Positions 23,681-32,766 of a DNA stretch of 64,000 nt are shown piece after piece. The DNA is taken from NCBI RefSeq assembly GCF_020400605.1, contig NZ_JAINRD010000025.1:1-64000 (forward strand), read 5' to 3'. Numbering within the stretch: the stretch's first letter is position 1; each line of letters starts with the position of its first letter. The DNA is from Streptomyces aculeolatus. Lineage in GTDB: Bacteria; Actinomycetota; Actinomycetes; Streptomycetales; Streptomycetaceae. The notes under the pieces were generated by a model that saw only the letters and a program-made list of their open reading frames with translations, was not told the DNA's origin and searched no databases. The translations under genes and the position numbers were made by a program.

Positions 23681-24507
23681 GGCTTGAGGAACCCGGCCCC
23701 GGTCAGCACCTTCTGCCCCTCGGCGGACCGCACCAGCTCGACGAACGCCTCGGCGGCGGCGGTGTTCGGCGCGTCCTCGAGCAGCGTGATCGGGTAGTCG
23801 TTGATCGCGTCGGCCGACTCGGGGAAGTCCACGCCCTCGACCTTGCCGCCCGCGGCCTGCACGTCGGTCTTGTAGACGACGGCCGCGTCGGCCTCCTTCA
23901 GCACCACCTTGTTGAGGGCGGACTTGACGTCCTCCTCGTACGACACGGGGGTGAGCTTCAGCGAGCCGGCGTCCAGGGCCTTCTGCGCGGCGGACCCGCA
24001 GGGCACCGCCTCGTCGCAGAGCACGACCTTCAGGCCGGGGTCGGTGAGGTCCTTCAGCGAGGCGACCCCGTCCGGGTTGCCGGGGAGGGTGGCGATCTCC
24101 AGCCTGTTGCGGACGAAGGTCTCGGGGGTGCCGGCGGCGGCGCCCGCGTCCGTGACGAGGTCCATGGTGGTGGGGCTGGCGGAGGCGAAGACGTCGGCGG
24201 GGGCGCCGCCGGTGATGCTCGCGGCCAGGGCGTCGCTGCCGCCGAAGCTGAACGTCACCTTCGTACCGGGGTGGTCCCGCTCGAACTGCGCGCCGAGTTC
24301 CTCGAAGCTCTCGGTGAGCGAGGCGGCGGCGAAGACGGTGATCTCACCGGACAGCTCCCCGGAAGCGGAGCCGGCGCCGTCCTTCCCCGCATCCGAGCCG
24401 GATCCGGAGCCGTCGTCGGAGTCGGAGCAGGCGCTCAGCACCAGCAGGGCGGCGGCGCCCACGCCGGCCGCCAGAAGCACGGGACGGTTGCTGCTACGGG
24501 TCCTCAC
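23677..24507 (-). CDS. modA: Molybdate-binding lipoprotein
   Basis: 276 residues, the extracytoplasmic molybdate receptor. A lipoprotein signal has lipobox LSAC (Cys27), followed by a Ser/Gly/Asp linker and the ModA fold. ITVFAAASLTESFEELG holds the first oxyanion-binding Ser, FSFGGSDALAASITGGAPAD the second site, and SYEEDVKSALNKVVLKEADA is conserved in the carboxyl domain. The start is GTG at 24507 with GGGAG upstream. It lies 18 nt after the TOBE regulator gene in the same operon. Confidence 0.95.
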   Translation of the reverse strand: MRTRSSNRPVLLAAGVGAAALLVLSACSDSDDGSGSGSDAGKDGAGSASGELSGEITVFAAASLTESFEELGAQFERDHPGTKVTFSFGGSDALAASITGGAPADVFASASPTTMDLVTDAGAAAGTPETFVRNRLEIATLPGNPDGVASLKDLTDPGLKVVLCDEAVPCGSAAQKALDAGSLKLTPVSYEEDVKSALNKVVLKEADAAVVYKTDVQAAGGKVEGVDFPESADAINDYPITLLEDAPNTAAAEAFVELVRSAEGQKVLTGAGFLKP

Positions 24508-24525
24508 AGGTCCACTCCCTGACGT

Positions 24526-24912
24526 CTACGGCCGCTCGACGACCACGTTGGTCGACTTGATCACTGCCACCGCCGGCACCCCCGGCGCCAGCTCCAGCTC
24601 CTCGGCCGACTCCCGGCTGACCATGGACACCACCCGGAACGGCCCCGCCTGGATCTCCACCTGCGCCGAGACGTCCCCCATGTGCACGTCGGTGACGATC
24701 CCGGCGAAGCGGTTGCGGGCGGAGGACCCGGTGGACGTGCGCTCGGTCGAGCGCACGTCCCGCGCGTACGCCGCGAGCGCGGCCCCGGGGATGATCCTGC
24801 GCCCCGCCTCGTCGCGCTCAGCGGTCAGCTTGCCGGCGTCGACCAGGCGCCTGACGGTGTCGGCGCTGACACCGAGCAGGGCGGCGGCGTCTCCCATCCG
24901 ATACGTATGCAT
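24526..24912 (-). CDS. HTH-TOBE molybdenum-binding regulator
   Basis: 128 residues. The amino half is an excisionase/MerR-type helix-turn-helix (YRMGDAAALLGVSADTVRRL). The carboxyl half is one TOBE/Mop domain (SARNRFAGIVTDVHMGDVSA ... VIKSTNVVVER) that binds molybdate or pterin cofactor. It is the first gene of the molybdate operon and is likely the intracellular Mo sensor controlling it. The ATG at 24912 is chosen because it begins the HTH and lies 6 nt after a TATTAT -10 box, so it is leaderless. The in-frame extension upstream would cross this promoter. Confidence 0.88.
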   Translation of the reverse strand: MHTYRMGDAAALLGVSADTVRRLVDAGKLTAERDEAGRRIIPGAALAAYARDVRSTERTSTGSSARNRFAGIVTDVHMGDVSAQVEIQAGPFRVVSMVSRESAEELELAPGVPAVAVIKSTNVVVERP

Positions 24913-24918
24913 GCGTCG

Positions 24919-25004
24919 ATAATAGTGCCGCACCTGCAAGGAGAAAGTCACGCATGGTCAGGCACATGCAAATCAGTAAGGGGATCCAGCTCGCAAATGC
25001 GTGA
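24919..25004. promoter_or_regulatory. Molybdate operon promoter region with spaced dyad
   Basis: On the minus strand TATTAT (24924-24919) is a strong -10 box for the leaderless HTH-TOBE gene. Upstream, TCACGCAT (24948-24955) and ATGCGTGA (24997-25004) form a perfect inverted repeat with a 41-nt spacing. A related ATGCGTCG (24911-24918) overlaps the start codon. These could be sites for the HTH-TOBE protein or a ModE-like regulator. Confidence 0.45.
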
Positions 25005-25068
25005 GAACGAAGGCGACCGGCCGTTCGCCGAAGGCGAGGTGGCCGCCGATACGCCACGCCGCGTTCGC

Positions 25069-25788
25069 TCAGATCAGCAGGCCGCCGGTGGCGCGGAGGT
25101 TCTGGCCGGTGATCCATGCGGCGTCCGGGCCCGTGAGGAACGCGACCACCGACGCGATGTCCGCCGGGTCGCCCAGGCGTTGGAGTGCGGTCATGGCCGC
25201 CGTCCGGGTCAGGGCCTCCGGGGGGTTCGTGGCGTGGAGGAGGTCGGTTTCCGTGGCGCCGGGGGAGACCGTGTTGACCGTGATGCCGCGGGGGCCCAGT
25301 TCGCGGGCGGCGACCTGGGTGAACTGCTCCAGCACCGCCTTGCTCGCGCAGTACAGGGCGTGACCGGGGGCCGGGACCACGGTGTTGAGGGTGGAGATGT
25401 TGACGATCCGGCCGCCGTCCGGCATCAGGGCCGCCGCCTCGCGCATCGCCAGCGCGCCGAACCTCGCGTTCGCCGTCATGACCCGGTCGAACTCCGCCGC
25501 CGTCAGCTCCGCCAGCGGCATCCGCGGGTTGACGGCGGCGTTGTTCACCAGGATGTCGAGACCCTCGCCGACCGGGGCGAAGGCGCGGGCCAGGGCGTCC
25601 GGTTGCTCCTGGTCCGCGCGGACCGCCCGGGTGCCCGGGACGTCGCGTACGACCTCCTGCGCCGCCTGCTCGTTCTCCTTGTACGTGAAGACCACCCGCG
25701 CCCCGTCGCGCGCCAGCCGGGTCACGATCGCCCGGCCGATGCCCCGGGAACCGCCCGTCACCAGTGCCGTCCTACCGTTCAGCAGCAT
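25069..25788 (-). CDS. Short-chain dehydrogenase/reductase (FabG-like)
   Basis: 239 residues, a classical SDR. The NAD(P)-binding motif is TGGSRGIG (about residues 11-18). NNAAVNPRMPLAEL follows the usual NNAG position, with Ala for Gly. The catalytic Ser is in VNISTLN, and the active-site YxxxK is YCASKAVLEQF. It ends WITGQNLRATGGLLI. The substrate cannot be predicted. The gene is 10 nt downstream of an AraC-type regulator on the same strand, suggesting joint transcription and perhaps control by that regulator. Confidence 0.9.
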   Translation of the reverse strand: MLLNGRTALVTGGSRGIGRAIVTRLARDGARVVFTYKENEQAAQEVVRDVPGTRAVRADQEQPDALARAFAPVGEGLDILVNNAAVNPRMPLAELTAAEFDRVMTANARFGALAMREAAALMPDGGRIVNISTLNTVVPAPGHALYCASKAVLEQFTQVAARELGPRGITVNTVSPGATETDLLHATNPPEALTRTAAMTALQRLGDPADIASVVAFLTGPDAAWITGQNLRATGGLLI

Positions 25789-25798
25789 GCGCCGGACG

Positions 25799-26602
25799 CT
25801 ATCCGGGCGCGGGCTCCCGGTATTGAAGGTTTGCGCACAGCGCGGTGGGCGTCAGGCCCGTCAGCTCCCGTACGTCCCGGGTGAAGTGCGGCTGGTCGGC
25901 GTAGCCGCAGGTGGCGGCGATGGCGGCGAGGTCGTACGAGGGGGCGGCCAGCCGGCCGACGGCGTGCTGGAGGCGGGCGATACGGGCCACCTGACCCGGC
26001 GGCATGCCGATCTCGCGCTGGAAGCGCAGCTCCAGGTAGCGGCGGCTGACCCCGAGGCGGGCCGCCAGCGCGGGGACGGGGATCCGGCGGCCCGGGCGCT
26101 GGAGCCGGGTCCAGGCCGCGCCGGCCGGGGTGTCCGGGCTGCCGGTGCCCGCCTTCAACCACGTCTCCAACGCCCCCGTCAGCACCCCCAGCCGGTCCTC
26201 CGCCTCCGCCAACCGCTCCGCCAGCTCCTCCTCCCGCCGCCGCCCCAGCACGTCCGCCAGCTCCACCGTCGCCCCCACGAACTCCCGCGCCGGCACGCCC
26301 AGCAGCGCCGCCGTACCCGCCGGGGTGAGGCCCACGGTGACGCCCTCGCGCCACCGCTGCGTCGTGTGGATCCCGTACGCGGAGCGCGCCCCCGTGACGA
26401 GGCGGTCGGCGCCCGTGACGTCGATGACCAGCACCGTGGCGTTGACCGGCAGCAGGCGGTGGCGCACGGCCGCGCCGCCGCCCGCGCGGAACGCCGAGCA
26501 GCCGACGACGTACGGCGCCAGGCGGGGCGGCGGCATACGGACCACCGACTCGCACTGCTCCGCCTGCGACCGCACCGGGATGGAGTGCACGTTCACCACC
26601 AC
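25799..26602 (-). CDS. AraC family regulator
   Basis: 267 residues. The carboxyl end is the AraC double helix-turn-helix (about 170-262): VPALAARLGVSRRYLELRFQ and YDLAAIAATCGYADQPHFTR. The amino domain is a poorly conserved ligand-sensing region. The first of three consecutive GTG codons (26602) is chosen because GAGGAAT lies 3-4 nt upstream. The SDR gene follows directly, so it is the likely target. Confidence 0.88.
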   Translation of the reverse strand: MVVNVHSIPVRSQAEQCESVVRMPPPRLAPYVVGCSAFRAGGGAAVRHRLLPVNATVLVIDVTGADRLVTGARSAYGIHTTQRWREGVTVGLTPAGTAALLGVPAREFVGATVELADVLGRRREEELAERLAEAEDRLGVLTGALETWLKAGTGSPDTPAGAAWTRLQRPGRRIPVPALAARLGVSRRYLELRFQREIGMPPGQVARIARLQHAVGRLAAPSYDLAAIAATCGYADQPHFTRDVRELTGLTPTALCANLQYREPAPG

Positions 26603-26861
26603 GATGATTCCTCAAGCCGCTCCACCCCGCCCAGCAGCCCACACGTGTTGATCACCCGCGTGACCGGTCGTGCAGGCGGGACCCACGGCGGCCCCGGGCG
26701 GAAGGTGTCATCCGGTCAGCCGTCCGATCACTTCCGGCCAGAGTGCGGCTGCCGATGCGGGCGACTGTTGAAAGCTCTGGTGACTCTGCGCACAGTCCTC
26801 CTTACACAGTAGGTTCGGTCCGGCGCGTGGCGCCGGTCGTGTCCACAGGGTCGAGCGGGGG

Positions 26862-28829
26862 TTGATTTTGCGTTCCGGAGAGGAATTCGCCGGCCGCTAC
26901 GTCCTCAAGGAGGTCATCGGCACGGGGCGCGGCGGTGATGTGTGGCGGGCCCACGACACGGTGGTGGGTCAGGACGTCGCGCTGAAGCCGGAGCGGACGG
27001 ACGGCGAGGGCGAGACGGCGGTGCGCCGACTGTTGGGCGAGCCGCGGGCCATGGCCAAGTTCCGCGACCATCCTCACGTCGTGACCCTGTACGACGTCGT
27101 CACCGTGGCGCCGGAGGGCGGCGGGGGCGGCGGGGGCGACGCGGACACGTACTGGTTGGTCATGGAGTACGTGCCCGGCGGCGGCCTGGACCGGCTACCA
27201 CCGGTCTCCCCCGAACAGGCGGCCCGCATCGGGGCCCAACTCGCCGACGCGCTGGTCGCCCTGCACGAGGAAGGCGTCGTCCACTGCGACATCAAGCCCG
27301 CGAACATCGGCCTCACGAGGCGCGGCGACGCGAAGTTGCTGGACTTCGGAGCGGCCTACCGGGTCGGCGGCAGCGAGACCATCACGTTCAACGGCCCGTT
27401 CAGCTACACACCGGACTACGCAGCTCCTGAACTGGCCCGGGGCAGTGTCCCCCGGCCGGTATCGGACGTGTTCTGCCTGGCGGCCACCCTCTGCGCCCTG
27501 GTCACCGGTGCGCCGCCGCGTGGCAGCGAGCCGGAGGAGAGGGAGGGCGACGGCCACCAGGAGGAAGCGGAATCCTGGGAGAACACCCGGAGCCTGAGGC
27601 ACTTACAGGCCGAGCAGGGCTTCGTCGAGTTGGACGCCGACGCCGTGGGACCGCTGTACCCCGCGCTCGCCTCCATGCTCCGGCACAACCCCCGGCAGCG
27701 CCCCGACGCCGCGGAGGCCAAGCGACTGCTGGAGGACGTCGCCGCAGCCGGCCCCCGAGCCTCGAAGGACACGGCTACGGCACTCGGGGACGCTGCCGCC
27801 GCCGACACCCTCACCAAGCGCCGTCGCCGGCCACTGCTCGCGGCCGCGCTCGGTGTCGGTGCCGCGATGGCTCTGGCGCTCGTCTTCGTAATCGGCGGCG
27901 ATGGTGGGGACGGCGGGGACGGAAGGCCCGCGTCCGAGGACCGCCGGAGCGGACAACCGGGGGCGCAGGCCCTGATCGGCAGCCCGCACACCGCGGACGT
28001 GTGTGCCCTCGCCGACACCTCCGTTCTCGAACAGTTCGCAGACGAGGACGTCCGCAAGGATGTGGACTACGGGAACTTCGACCGCTGCGACGTGCTGGTG
28101 GGCGTCGACGACAAGACCCGGATCGATGTGTCGATCCGCCTCCTGCAGAGCTCGCCGCCCCAGGGGGCCGAACCCTTCCGCACGATCGGGAGGATCAACA
28201 TCGTCGAGGACGAGCCCGAGAACGACGAGTGCAGCCGGCTGCTGACCACCGGCGGCAGCACCGGGGAAACGGTGGTCCAGGTCCGCGTCAACATGGGCGA
28301 AGGCTCGGTCAACGGCGGCAACGCCACCCTGTGCACGGTCGCCGAAAGAGCCGCTGTGAGCGCGGCCGAGGTCCTCGACGCCGGTCCGATCCCCCGTCGT
28401 ACACCGGCCTACCCGCAAACCTCGCTGGTCTGGGGGAACGCCTGCAAACTCCTCGACGCCACCGCGCTGTCCGCCGTTCCCGGCCTCAGGGCCGACGTGC
28501 CGGACGCCGCAATCGCGAACTGGGGCTGCGAGTGGTCGAGCACCATTGACGAGCTCGACGCAGGGGTGAGCTTCTTCCGGGACCAGCCCGGCTCCGCTCA
28601 GGAAGGCACGGTCCTCACACTCAGCGGGTATCGCACGGTCGTCAAACCGAACGACGCAGGCGACACCTGTAGCGCGCTTGTCGAGCACCACAGGTACAAG
28701 GGCCAGGATGCCGTGACCGCCGCCGAGATGGTGCGCCTCGACGTCCACGGCGAGCGTCCGACCGAGGATCTCTGCGGGATGGCGGAGGACCTCGCGGCAT
28801 CCGCCGCCGCCCGGCTCCGCGCGGGATGA
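26862..28829 (+). CDS. Membrane Ser/Thr protein kinase with external domain
   Basis: 655 residues. The kinase domain spans about 10-300: Gly loop GTGRGGDVWRAHD, ATP lysine in VALKPER, catalytic loop HCDIKPANIGL, DFGAA, and YTPDYAAPEL. The catalytic loop has Cys for the Arg of HRD, making this a non-RD kinase whose activation may not need loop phosphorylation. One membrane helix (about 320-345) precedes a 300-residue extracellular domain with about ten cysteines, of unknown ligand. The start is TTG at 26862 or 26868, and no ATG fits. Codon 248 is TTA (27603-27605). G+C is slightly lower than in neighbouring genes. Confidence 0.88.
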   Translation: MILRSGEEFAGRYVLKEVIGTGRGGDVWRAHDTVVGQDVALKPERTDGEGETAVRRLLGEPRAMAKFRDHPHVVTLYDVVTVAPEGGGGGGGDADTYWLVMEYVPGGGLDRLPPVSPEQAARIGAQLADALVALHEEGVVHCDIKPANIGLTRRGDAKLLDFGAAYRVGGSETITFNGPFSYTPDYAAPELARGSVPRPVSDVFCLAATLCALVTGAPPRGSEPEEREGDGHQEEAESWENTRSLRHLQAEQGFVELDADAVGPLYPALASMLRHNPRQRPDAAEAKRLLEDVAAAGPRASKDTATALGDAAAADTLTKRRRRPLLAAALGVGAAMALALVFVIGGDGGDGGDGRPASEDRRSGQPGAQALIGSPHTADVCALADTSVLEQFADEDVRKDVDYGNFDRCDVLVGVDDKTRIDVSIRLLQSSPPQGAEPFRTIGRINIVEDEPENDECSRLLTTGGSTGETVVQVRVNMGEGSVNGGNATLCTVAERAAVSAAEVLDAGPIPRRTPAYPQTSLVWGNACKLLDATALSAVPGLRADVPDAAIANWGCEWSSTIDELDAGVSFFRDQPGSAQEGTVLTLSGYRTVVKPNDAGDTCSALVEHHRYKGQDAVTAAEMVRLDVHGERPTEDLCGMAEDLAASAAARLRAG

Positions 28830-28913
28830 GCCGGGCCGTCGCGATCTACTCCCCGGCGGTTCGCAGGGGTTACAGTCGGGGCCCCGGACCGCGGCGACGG
28901 GAGGCATCCCGCT

Positions 28914-31427
28914 ATGGCGACCCCGACTCCCTTTCCCCGCAGGCGGTTTCTCCTCGCAAGCGGGGCCACCGCCGCCGGGCTGGCCCTCGGTACGCCATGG
29001 GTCGGTGCCGCCGCAGCCGGGGCCGGGCCCGAGGCTCTGCTCTACCACCGGCTCCTCCTGCGGCACACCCGCTGGGTCGAGACGCAGTGGGACGCCGACG
29101 CGGGGCGCTACCCCCTCGCCGACTTCCGCTTCGTCAGCGTCCTGGGCAACGCGGTGCTGCTCACCCACGGCACGTACGACGCCGATCTCGCGGGCGTCGA
29201 CCGCGACACCCTCGCCGACCACACCGTACGGACCATCCGGCACTTCGCCGCCACCAACTTCTGGGCCACCGGCGCGAGCTGGGGCGGCGGCGGGTACGAG
29301 TGGGGCGGGCGGGTGTTCTGGGACGGGACGTTCGAGTCGTACTTCACCGCCGCCGCCCGGCTGCTGTGGGACGAGCTGGACGCGGCCACCCGCGCGCACG
29401 TCGACGCCATCGCCGTCCGCGGCGCGCAGTACGTCGCCGGCCTCGGCGCCGGCGAGGATCCGCGCAGCGGCGGGTGGTCGTCCAACGGGCTCGCCGGCGG
29501 CCACCGCGGCGACTCGAAGATCGAGGAGATGGGCGCCAAGTCGATGCCGCTGGCCACCGGGCTGGCGTACCACCCGGACCATCCGGACGCCGGCGCCTGG
29601 CGGGAGTGGCTGACCCGGTGGCTGTCGAACATGACCGGCCTGCCCTCCGCCGACCGCGAGAACGGCACCCTGATCGACGGCCGTCCGGTGTCCGAGTGGA
29701 ACACCGCGCAGAACATGTACGAGGACCACGTCGTCGAGAACCACGGCACCTATGCGCCCATGTACCAGCAGTCCACCGGCGCGTACCCCGGGCGCAACGC
29801 CCTCCACTTCCTCATCGCCGGCGCCCCGCTGCCCGAGGTGCTCGCGAAGCAGCCCAACGCGGACGGGCTCTGGCACACGATGACGCACCTCGGCACCGCC
29901 GCCGGGCTGTCCGCGCACCCCATGGTCAACGACCGCTACCACCTCTACGGCCGCGACGTGCTCCCCCTGACCTGGCGCCGCATGGGCCAGGCGGACCCGT
30001 ACACCGCCCGCTCCGAGGTGCTGCTCGCCGCCCATCTGGAGCCGTATCTCGCGTACCCGCCGGAGAACCGGCTGACGAAGTTCAGCGGGGAGCCGAAGTA
30101 CGAGCCGGAGGCGCGCGCGGAGGTGGCGACCGCCTACCTGCTGCACGTCTGGCGCGACCGGCTGCACGGCGACGTACGGCCCGTCAGCGAGGCCCGCTAC
30201 TGGGCGGGCGTGGCCGGGACCACGGACTACGGCGCCGAAGTCGGCCTCGTCGCCCACCAGTCGGCGCGCGCGCTGGCGATGGCGGTGAGCAAGGCGGGGC
30301 ACGTGAAGTTCGCGTTCCTGCCCGAGCACGACGACTGGCTCTTCGACGTCACGGGTGCGGCCCCCGCGTTCCTGCCGGGCACGGCGCTCGCGGTCACCGG
30401 CCGCCGCGTCGCCCGCTACACGCGCGCCGGCGACGGCTTCGACGGCTCGGCGACGGTGCTGCGCTTCGAGGCGGGTGCCGCCGGCTACGCGACGCTGCCC
30501 ACCGGCGCGGTCGTGTACGCCACGTCCGGCCTCGGCGCCGACGAGGGGCGGCTGCGGCTGCACACGCTGGCCATGCCCGGCGTACGCGGCCTCGACGGCG
30601 ACCGTACGTTCCACGGCCCGGGCGGCTCCGTCACCCTGGCGCCGGACGGCGGCGACGGCGGGGTGGACGAGGTGCGCTTCCCGGCCGTCGCGGCGCGGCA
30701 CATACGGATCCTCGGCGTCCGGCCCGCGACGCAGTACGGCTACTCCCTCTGGCACGTCGAGGCGTACGCGACAGGCACCGACCCCGGCTCCGATCCCGGC
30801 GCCGACCTCGCCCGCGGGCGCCCCGTCACCGCCTCCTCCGCCGACCCCGCGTACCCGCCGCAACACGCCACCGACGGCGACCCCGCCACCCGCTGGGCCG
30901 TCTCCCGCGCGGAGCGCCCGCGGGCCGACAGCTGGCTGGCCGTGGACCTCGGCGCGGAGCACCGGGTGGACCGCGTACGGCTGGGGTGGGAGGCCGCGTA
31001 CGGCGCGGAGTACCGCGTGCAGGTGTCCGCCGACGGCACCGAGTGGCGCGACGCGGCGGCGGTGCCCGCGGGGCACGCCTTCGCGGGGAACTGGCTGAAC
31101 GTCGACGACCGGGCCGGCTTCGTCGTACGCGGCGGAGGCGCCCCGATCCGCGTGACGGCCACGTCCGTCACCCTCGCCCCCGGCCCGCCCGCGCCGCTGA
31201 CGGCCGTCGCCTACCCCGCCCAGCGCGCCCCCCGCACCCGCGCCCTCGCCGCCGCCCCGCCCCCGACCACCGACACCCCCGGCGTGACCGCCGCGCTCGC
31301 GGACGGCTACCTCGCGGTCTTCAACCTCACCGACACCGCGGTCCGCGCCCGGGTCCGCACCCCCGACCGCACCGTCACCGTCGACCTGCCCGCCGCCGGA
31401 GCCGCGGTCCTGCCTCCCGGCTCCTGA
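28914..31427 (+). CDS. Large Tat-exported protein with discoidin (F5/8 type C) domains
   Basis: 837 residues. The Tat signal (PFPRRRFLLASGATAAG) ends near residue 35. A large helical, Trp/Tyr-rich domain (about 40-470) resembles the alpha/alpha-toroid folds of glycan-active enzymes (WVETQWDADAGRYPLADFRF, GRVFWDGTFESYFTAAARLL). At 555-590 there is the end of one F5/8C-like module (ARHIRILGVRPATQYGYSLW), and at 605-700 a second, ARGRPVTASSADPAYPPQHA then DSWLAVDLG. The carboxyl end is a small beta domain. Probably an extracellular polysaccharide-active enzyme with carbohydrate-binding modules; the catalytic class is unassigned. Confidence 0.8.
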   Translation: MATPTPFPRRRFLLASGATAAGLALGTPWVGAAAAGAGPEALLYHRLLLRHTRWVETQWDADAGRYPLADFRFVSVLGNAVLLTHGTYDADLAGVDRDTLADHTVRTIRHFAATNFWATGASWGGGGYEWGGRVFWDGTFESYFTAAARLLWDELDAATRAHVDAIAVRGAQYVAGLGAGEDPRSGGWSSNGLAGGHRGDSKIEEMGAKSMPLATGLAYHPDHPDAGAWREWLTRWLSNMTGLPSADRENGTLIDGRPVSEWNTAQNMYEDHVVENHGTYAPMYQQSTGAYPGRNALHFLIAGAPLPEVLAKQPNADGLWHTMTHLGTAAGLSAHPMVNDRYHLYGRDVLPLTWRRMGQADPYTARSEVLLAAHLEPYLAYPPENRLTKFSGEPKYEPEARAEVATAYLLHVWRDRLHGDVRPVSEARYWAGVAGTTDYGAEVGLVAHQSARALAMAVSKAGHVKFAFLPEHDDWLFDVTGAAPAFLPGTALAVTGRRVARYTRAGDGFDGSATVLRFEAGAAGYATLPTGAVVYATSGLGADEGRLRLHTLAMPGVRGLDGDRTFHGPGGSVTLAPDGGDGGVDEVRFPAVAARHIRILGVRPATQYGYSLWHVEAYATGTDPGSDPGADLARGRPVTASSADPAYPPQHATDGDPATRWAVSRAERPRADSWLAVDLGAEHRVDRVRLGWEAAYGAEYRVQVSADGTEWRDAAAVPAGHAFAGNWLNVDDRAGFVVRGGGAPIRVTATSVTLAPGPPAPLTAVAYPAQRAPRTRALAAAPPPTTDTPGVTAALADGYLAVFNLTDTAVRARVRTPDRTVTVDLPAAGAAVLPPGS

Positions 31428-31435
31428 AAGTGACG

Positions 31436-31477
31436 CCCGCTACAGCGGGATCCCCGGGGCGGGGGGAGAATCCCCCC
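31436..31477 (+). terminator. Tandem hairpins after the discoidin-domain gene
   Basis: CCCGCT (31436-31441) pairs with AGCGGG (31444-31449). Then GGGGGGA (31461-31467) pairs with TCCCCCC (31471-31477) around a GAA loop. They begin 9 nt after the stop codon and are probable intrinsic terminators. Confidence 0.65.
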
Positions 31478-31533
31478 AGGGCGGGAGCAAGCTCGGGTAC
31501 GGGCGCAAGCGCGCGGAAACGGGGAGGTCCGGG

Positions 31534-32169
31534 GTGGGGCGGGGCAGGAGTGCCGTGGTTGCCGTGTGTCTGGGTGCCGTGCTCGTGGCGGGGTGCGGCA
31601 CGGAGAGCGGTTCGAAGGGCGATCCGGGCCCGGGGCCCGGCGCGGGCGCGGCCGAGGCCGCCGGCAGCGCGTCCCCCTCCACCGCCGAGGAGTACGAGGC
31701 GGCCGCCCGCGAGGAGCACGACAGCGCCTGGCCCGCGATCGCCGAGAAGTGCCGCGCCGTACCGTCGGAGCCCACCGCCGCGGCGAGCGGGAGCCCGGCC
31801 GACGGCAGCGGTCCGCAGCCCGAGAACCCGAAATATGCCGAGAACCACGCCTACAAGCAGACCACCGACATGTCCCCGGCCGAGCAGTGCCGCGGCGAGG
31901 CCCACGCCGCGCTGATCGGGGCCGCACTCAAGGACGCGGCGCCCGCCGACCTCAGGGACGAGCGGCGCACCCTGCGCCTCATCGAGGGCCTCGGCTACGC
32001 CCGCGACACCGTCGGCGCGCGGCAGGCCGGACCGGACGCCGTCGCGTGGAACATTTTCGTGGCCGGGGCCGGCCCGTGCATCAGCGGCAGCACCGGCCCC
32101 GACGGCGGCATCGAGGTGCACGGCGCGTACCTCGAAGGCGGCTGCGTCGAGCCCGTCGGCGGCCACTGA
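31534..32169 (+). CDS. Putative lipoprotein
   Basis: 211 residues. A signal peptide with lipobox LVAGC (Cys21) is followed by a Gly/Ala/Pro linker (about 25-48) and a soluble domain with four cysteines (EKCRAV, EQCRGEA, GPCISG, GGCVEP) likely forming two disulfides. The family is not recognised. The GTG at 31534 has GGGGAGG upstream. It stands alone between a terminator and a GNAT gene. Confidence 0.75.
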   Translation: MGRGRSAVVAVCLGAVLVAGCGTESGSKGDPGPGPGAGAAEAAGSASPSTAEEYEAAAREEHDSAWPAIAEKCRAVPSEPTAAASGSPADGSGPQPENPKYAENHAYKQTTDMSPAEQCRGEAHAALIGAALKDAAPADLRDERRTLRLIEGLGYARDTVGARQAGPDAVAWNIFVAGAGPCISGSTGPDGGIEVHGAYLEGGCVEPVGGH

Positions 32170-32225
32170 CCCCGCAGCGGACCCGGCAGTTGACGCGCCT
32201 ACCCCCCGCGGGGTTGGCTGCCGGG

Positions 32226-32675
32226 GTGTCCGATCTCCGCTTCACGCAGCCGGTCGAGGACGACGCGCTCAAGGACTGGCGCCACGTCCACAACGTGACC
32301 ATCCCCGCACACGAGTTGTCCCTGGACGACGTACGCGAACGCGCGCGGCGCCACCACCTGGAGGTCGCCCACCTGGGCGGCATCCTCGTCGGTTGCAGCA
32401 CCGTGCGCCCGCCCGAGGACGACGACGACACGCGCACCGCCACCGTCATCGCCCGCGTCCTGGCCGAGCACCGCCGCCGGGGCATCGGCACGGAGTTGCA
32501 CGCGCGAGGGCTGTTCAAGGCCTGGGAGCTGGGTGCGGAGCGGATCGCGACCGTGGTGCTGGCGTCGAACGACAGCGGGCTGCGGTTCGCGCACGAGCAC
32601 GGCTATGTCGAGACCGAGCGCTACGTGCTCCCGGGCGAGACCGCCGAATGGATCGACATGCGGCTGGCGCGCTGA
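32226..32675 (+). CDS. GNAT family N-acetyltransferase
   Basis: 149 residues. The acetyl-CoA pyrophosphate-binding motif A is VIARVLAEHRRRGIGTELHA (R/Q-x-x-G-x-G/A form), followed by FKAWELGAERIATVVLASND and the final GLRFAHEHGYVETERY strand-helix. It acetylates an unknown amine or protein. The GTG at 32226 is chosen for domain length; its ribosome site (GCGGGG) is weak. Confidence 0.85.
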   Translation: MSDLRFTQPVEDDALKDWRHVHNVTIPAHELSLDDVRERARRHHLEVAHLGGILVGCSTVRPPEDDDDTRTATVIARVLAEHRRRGIGTELHARGLFKAWELGAERIATVVLASNDSGLRFAHEHGYVETERYVLPGETAEWIDMRLAR

Positions 32676-32766
32676 CCGCTCCGCGCAGCGCTGAGCGCGG
32701 TGAGCGCGCCGGGCGCTGCGCCGAGGTCTCCCGCAATCCCTCTTTTCCGACAGTGAGGTTCCGCCG

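Noticed and set aside
27603..31076. An 1157-codon open frame on the - strand
   Set aside because: It is antisense to the kinase and discoidin-domain genes. The translation has no recognisable fold and is an artefact of G+C-rich codon usage.
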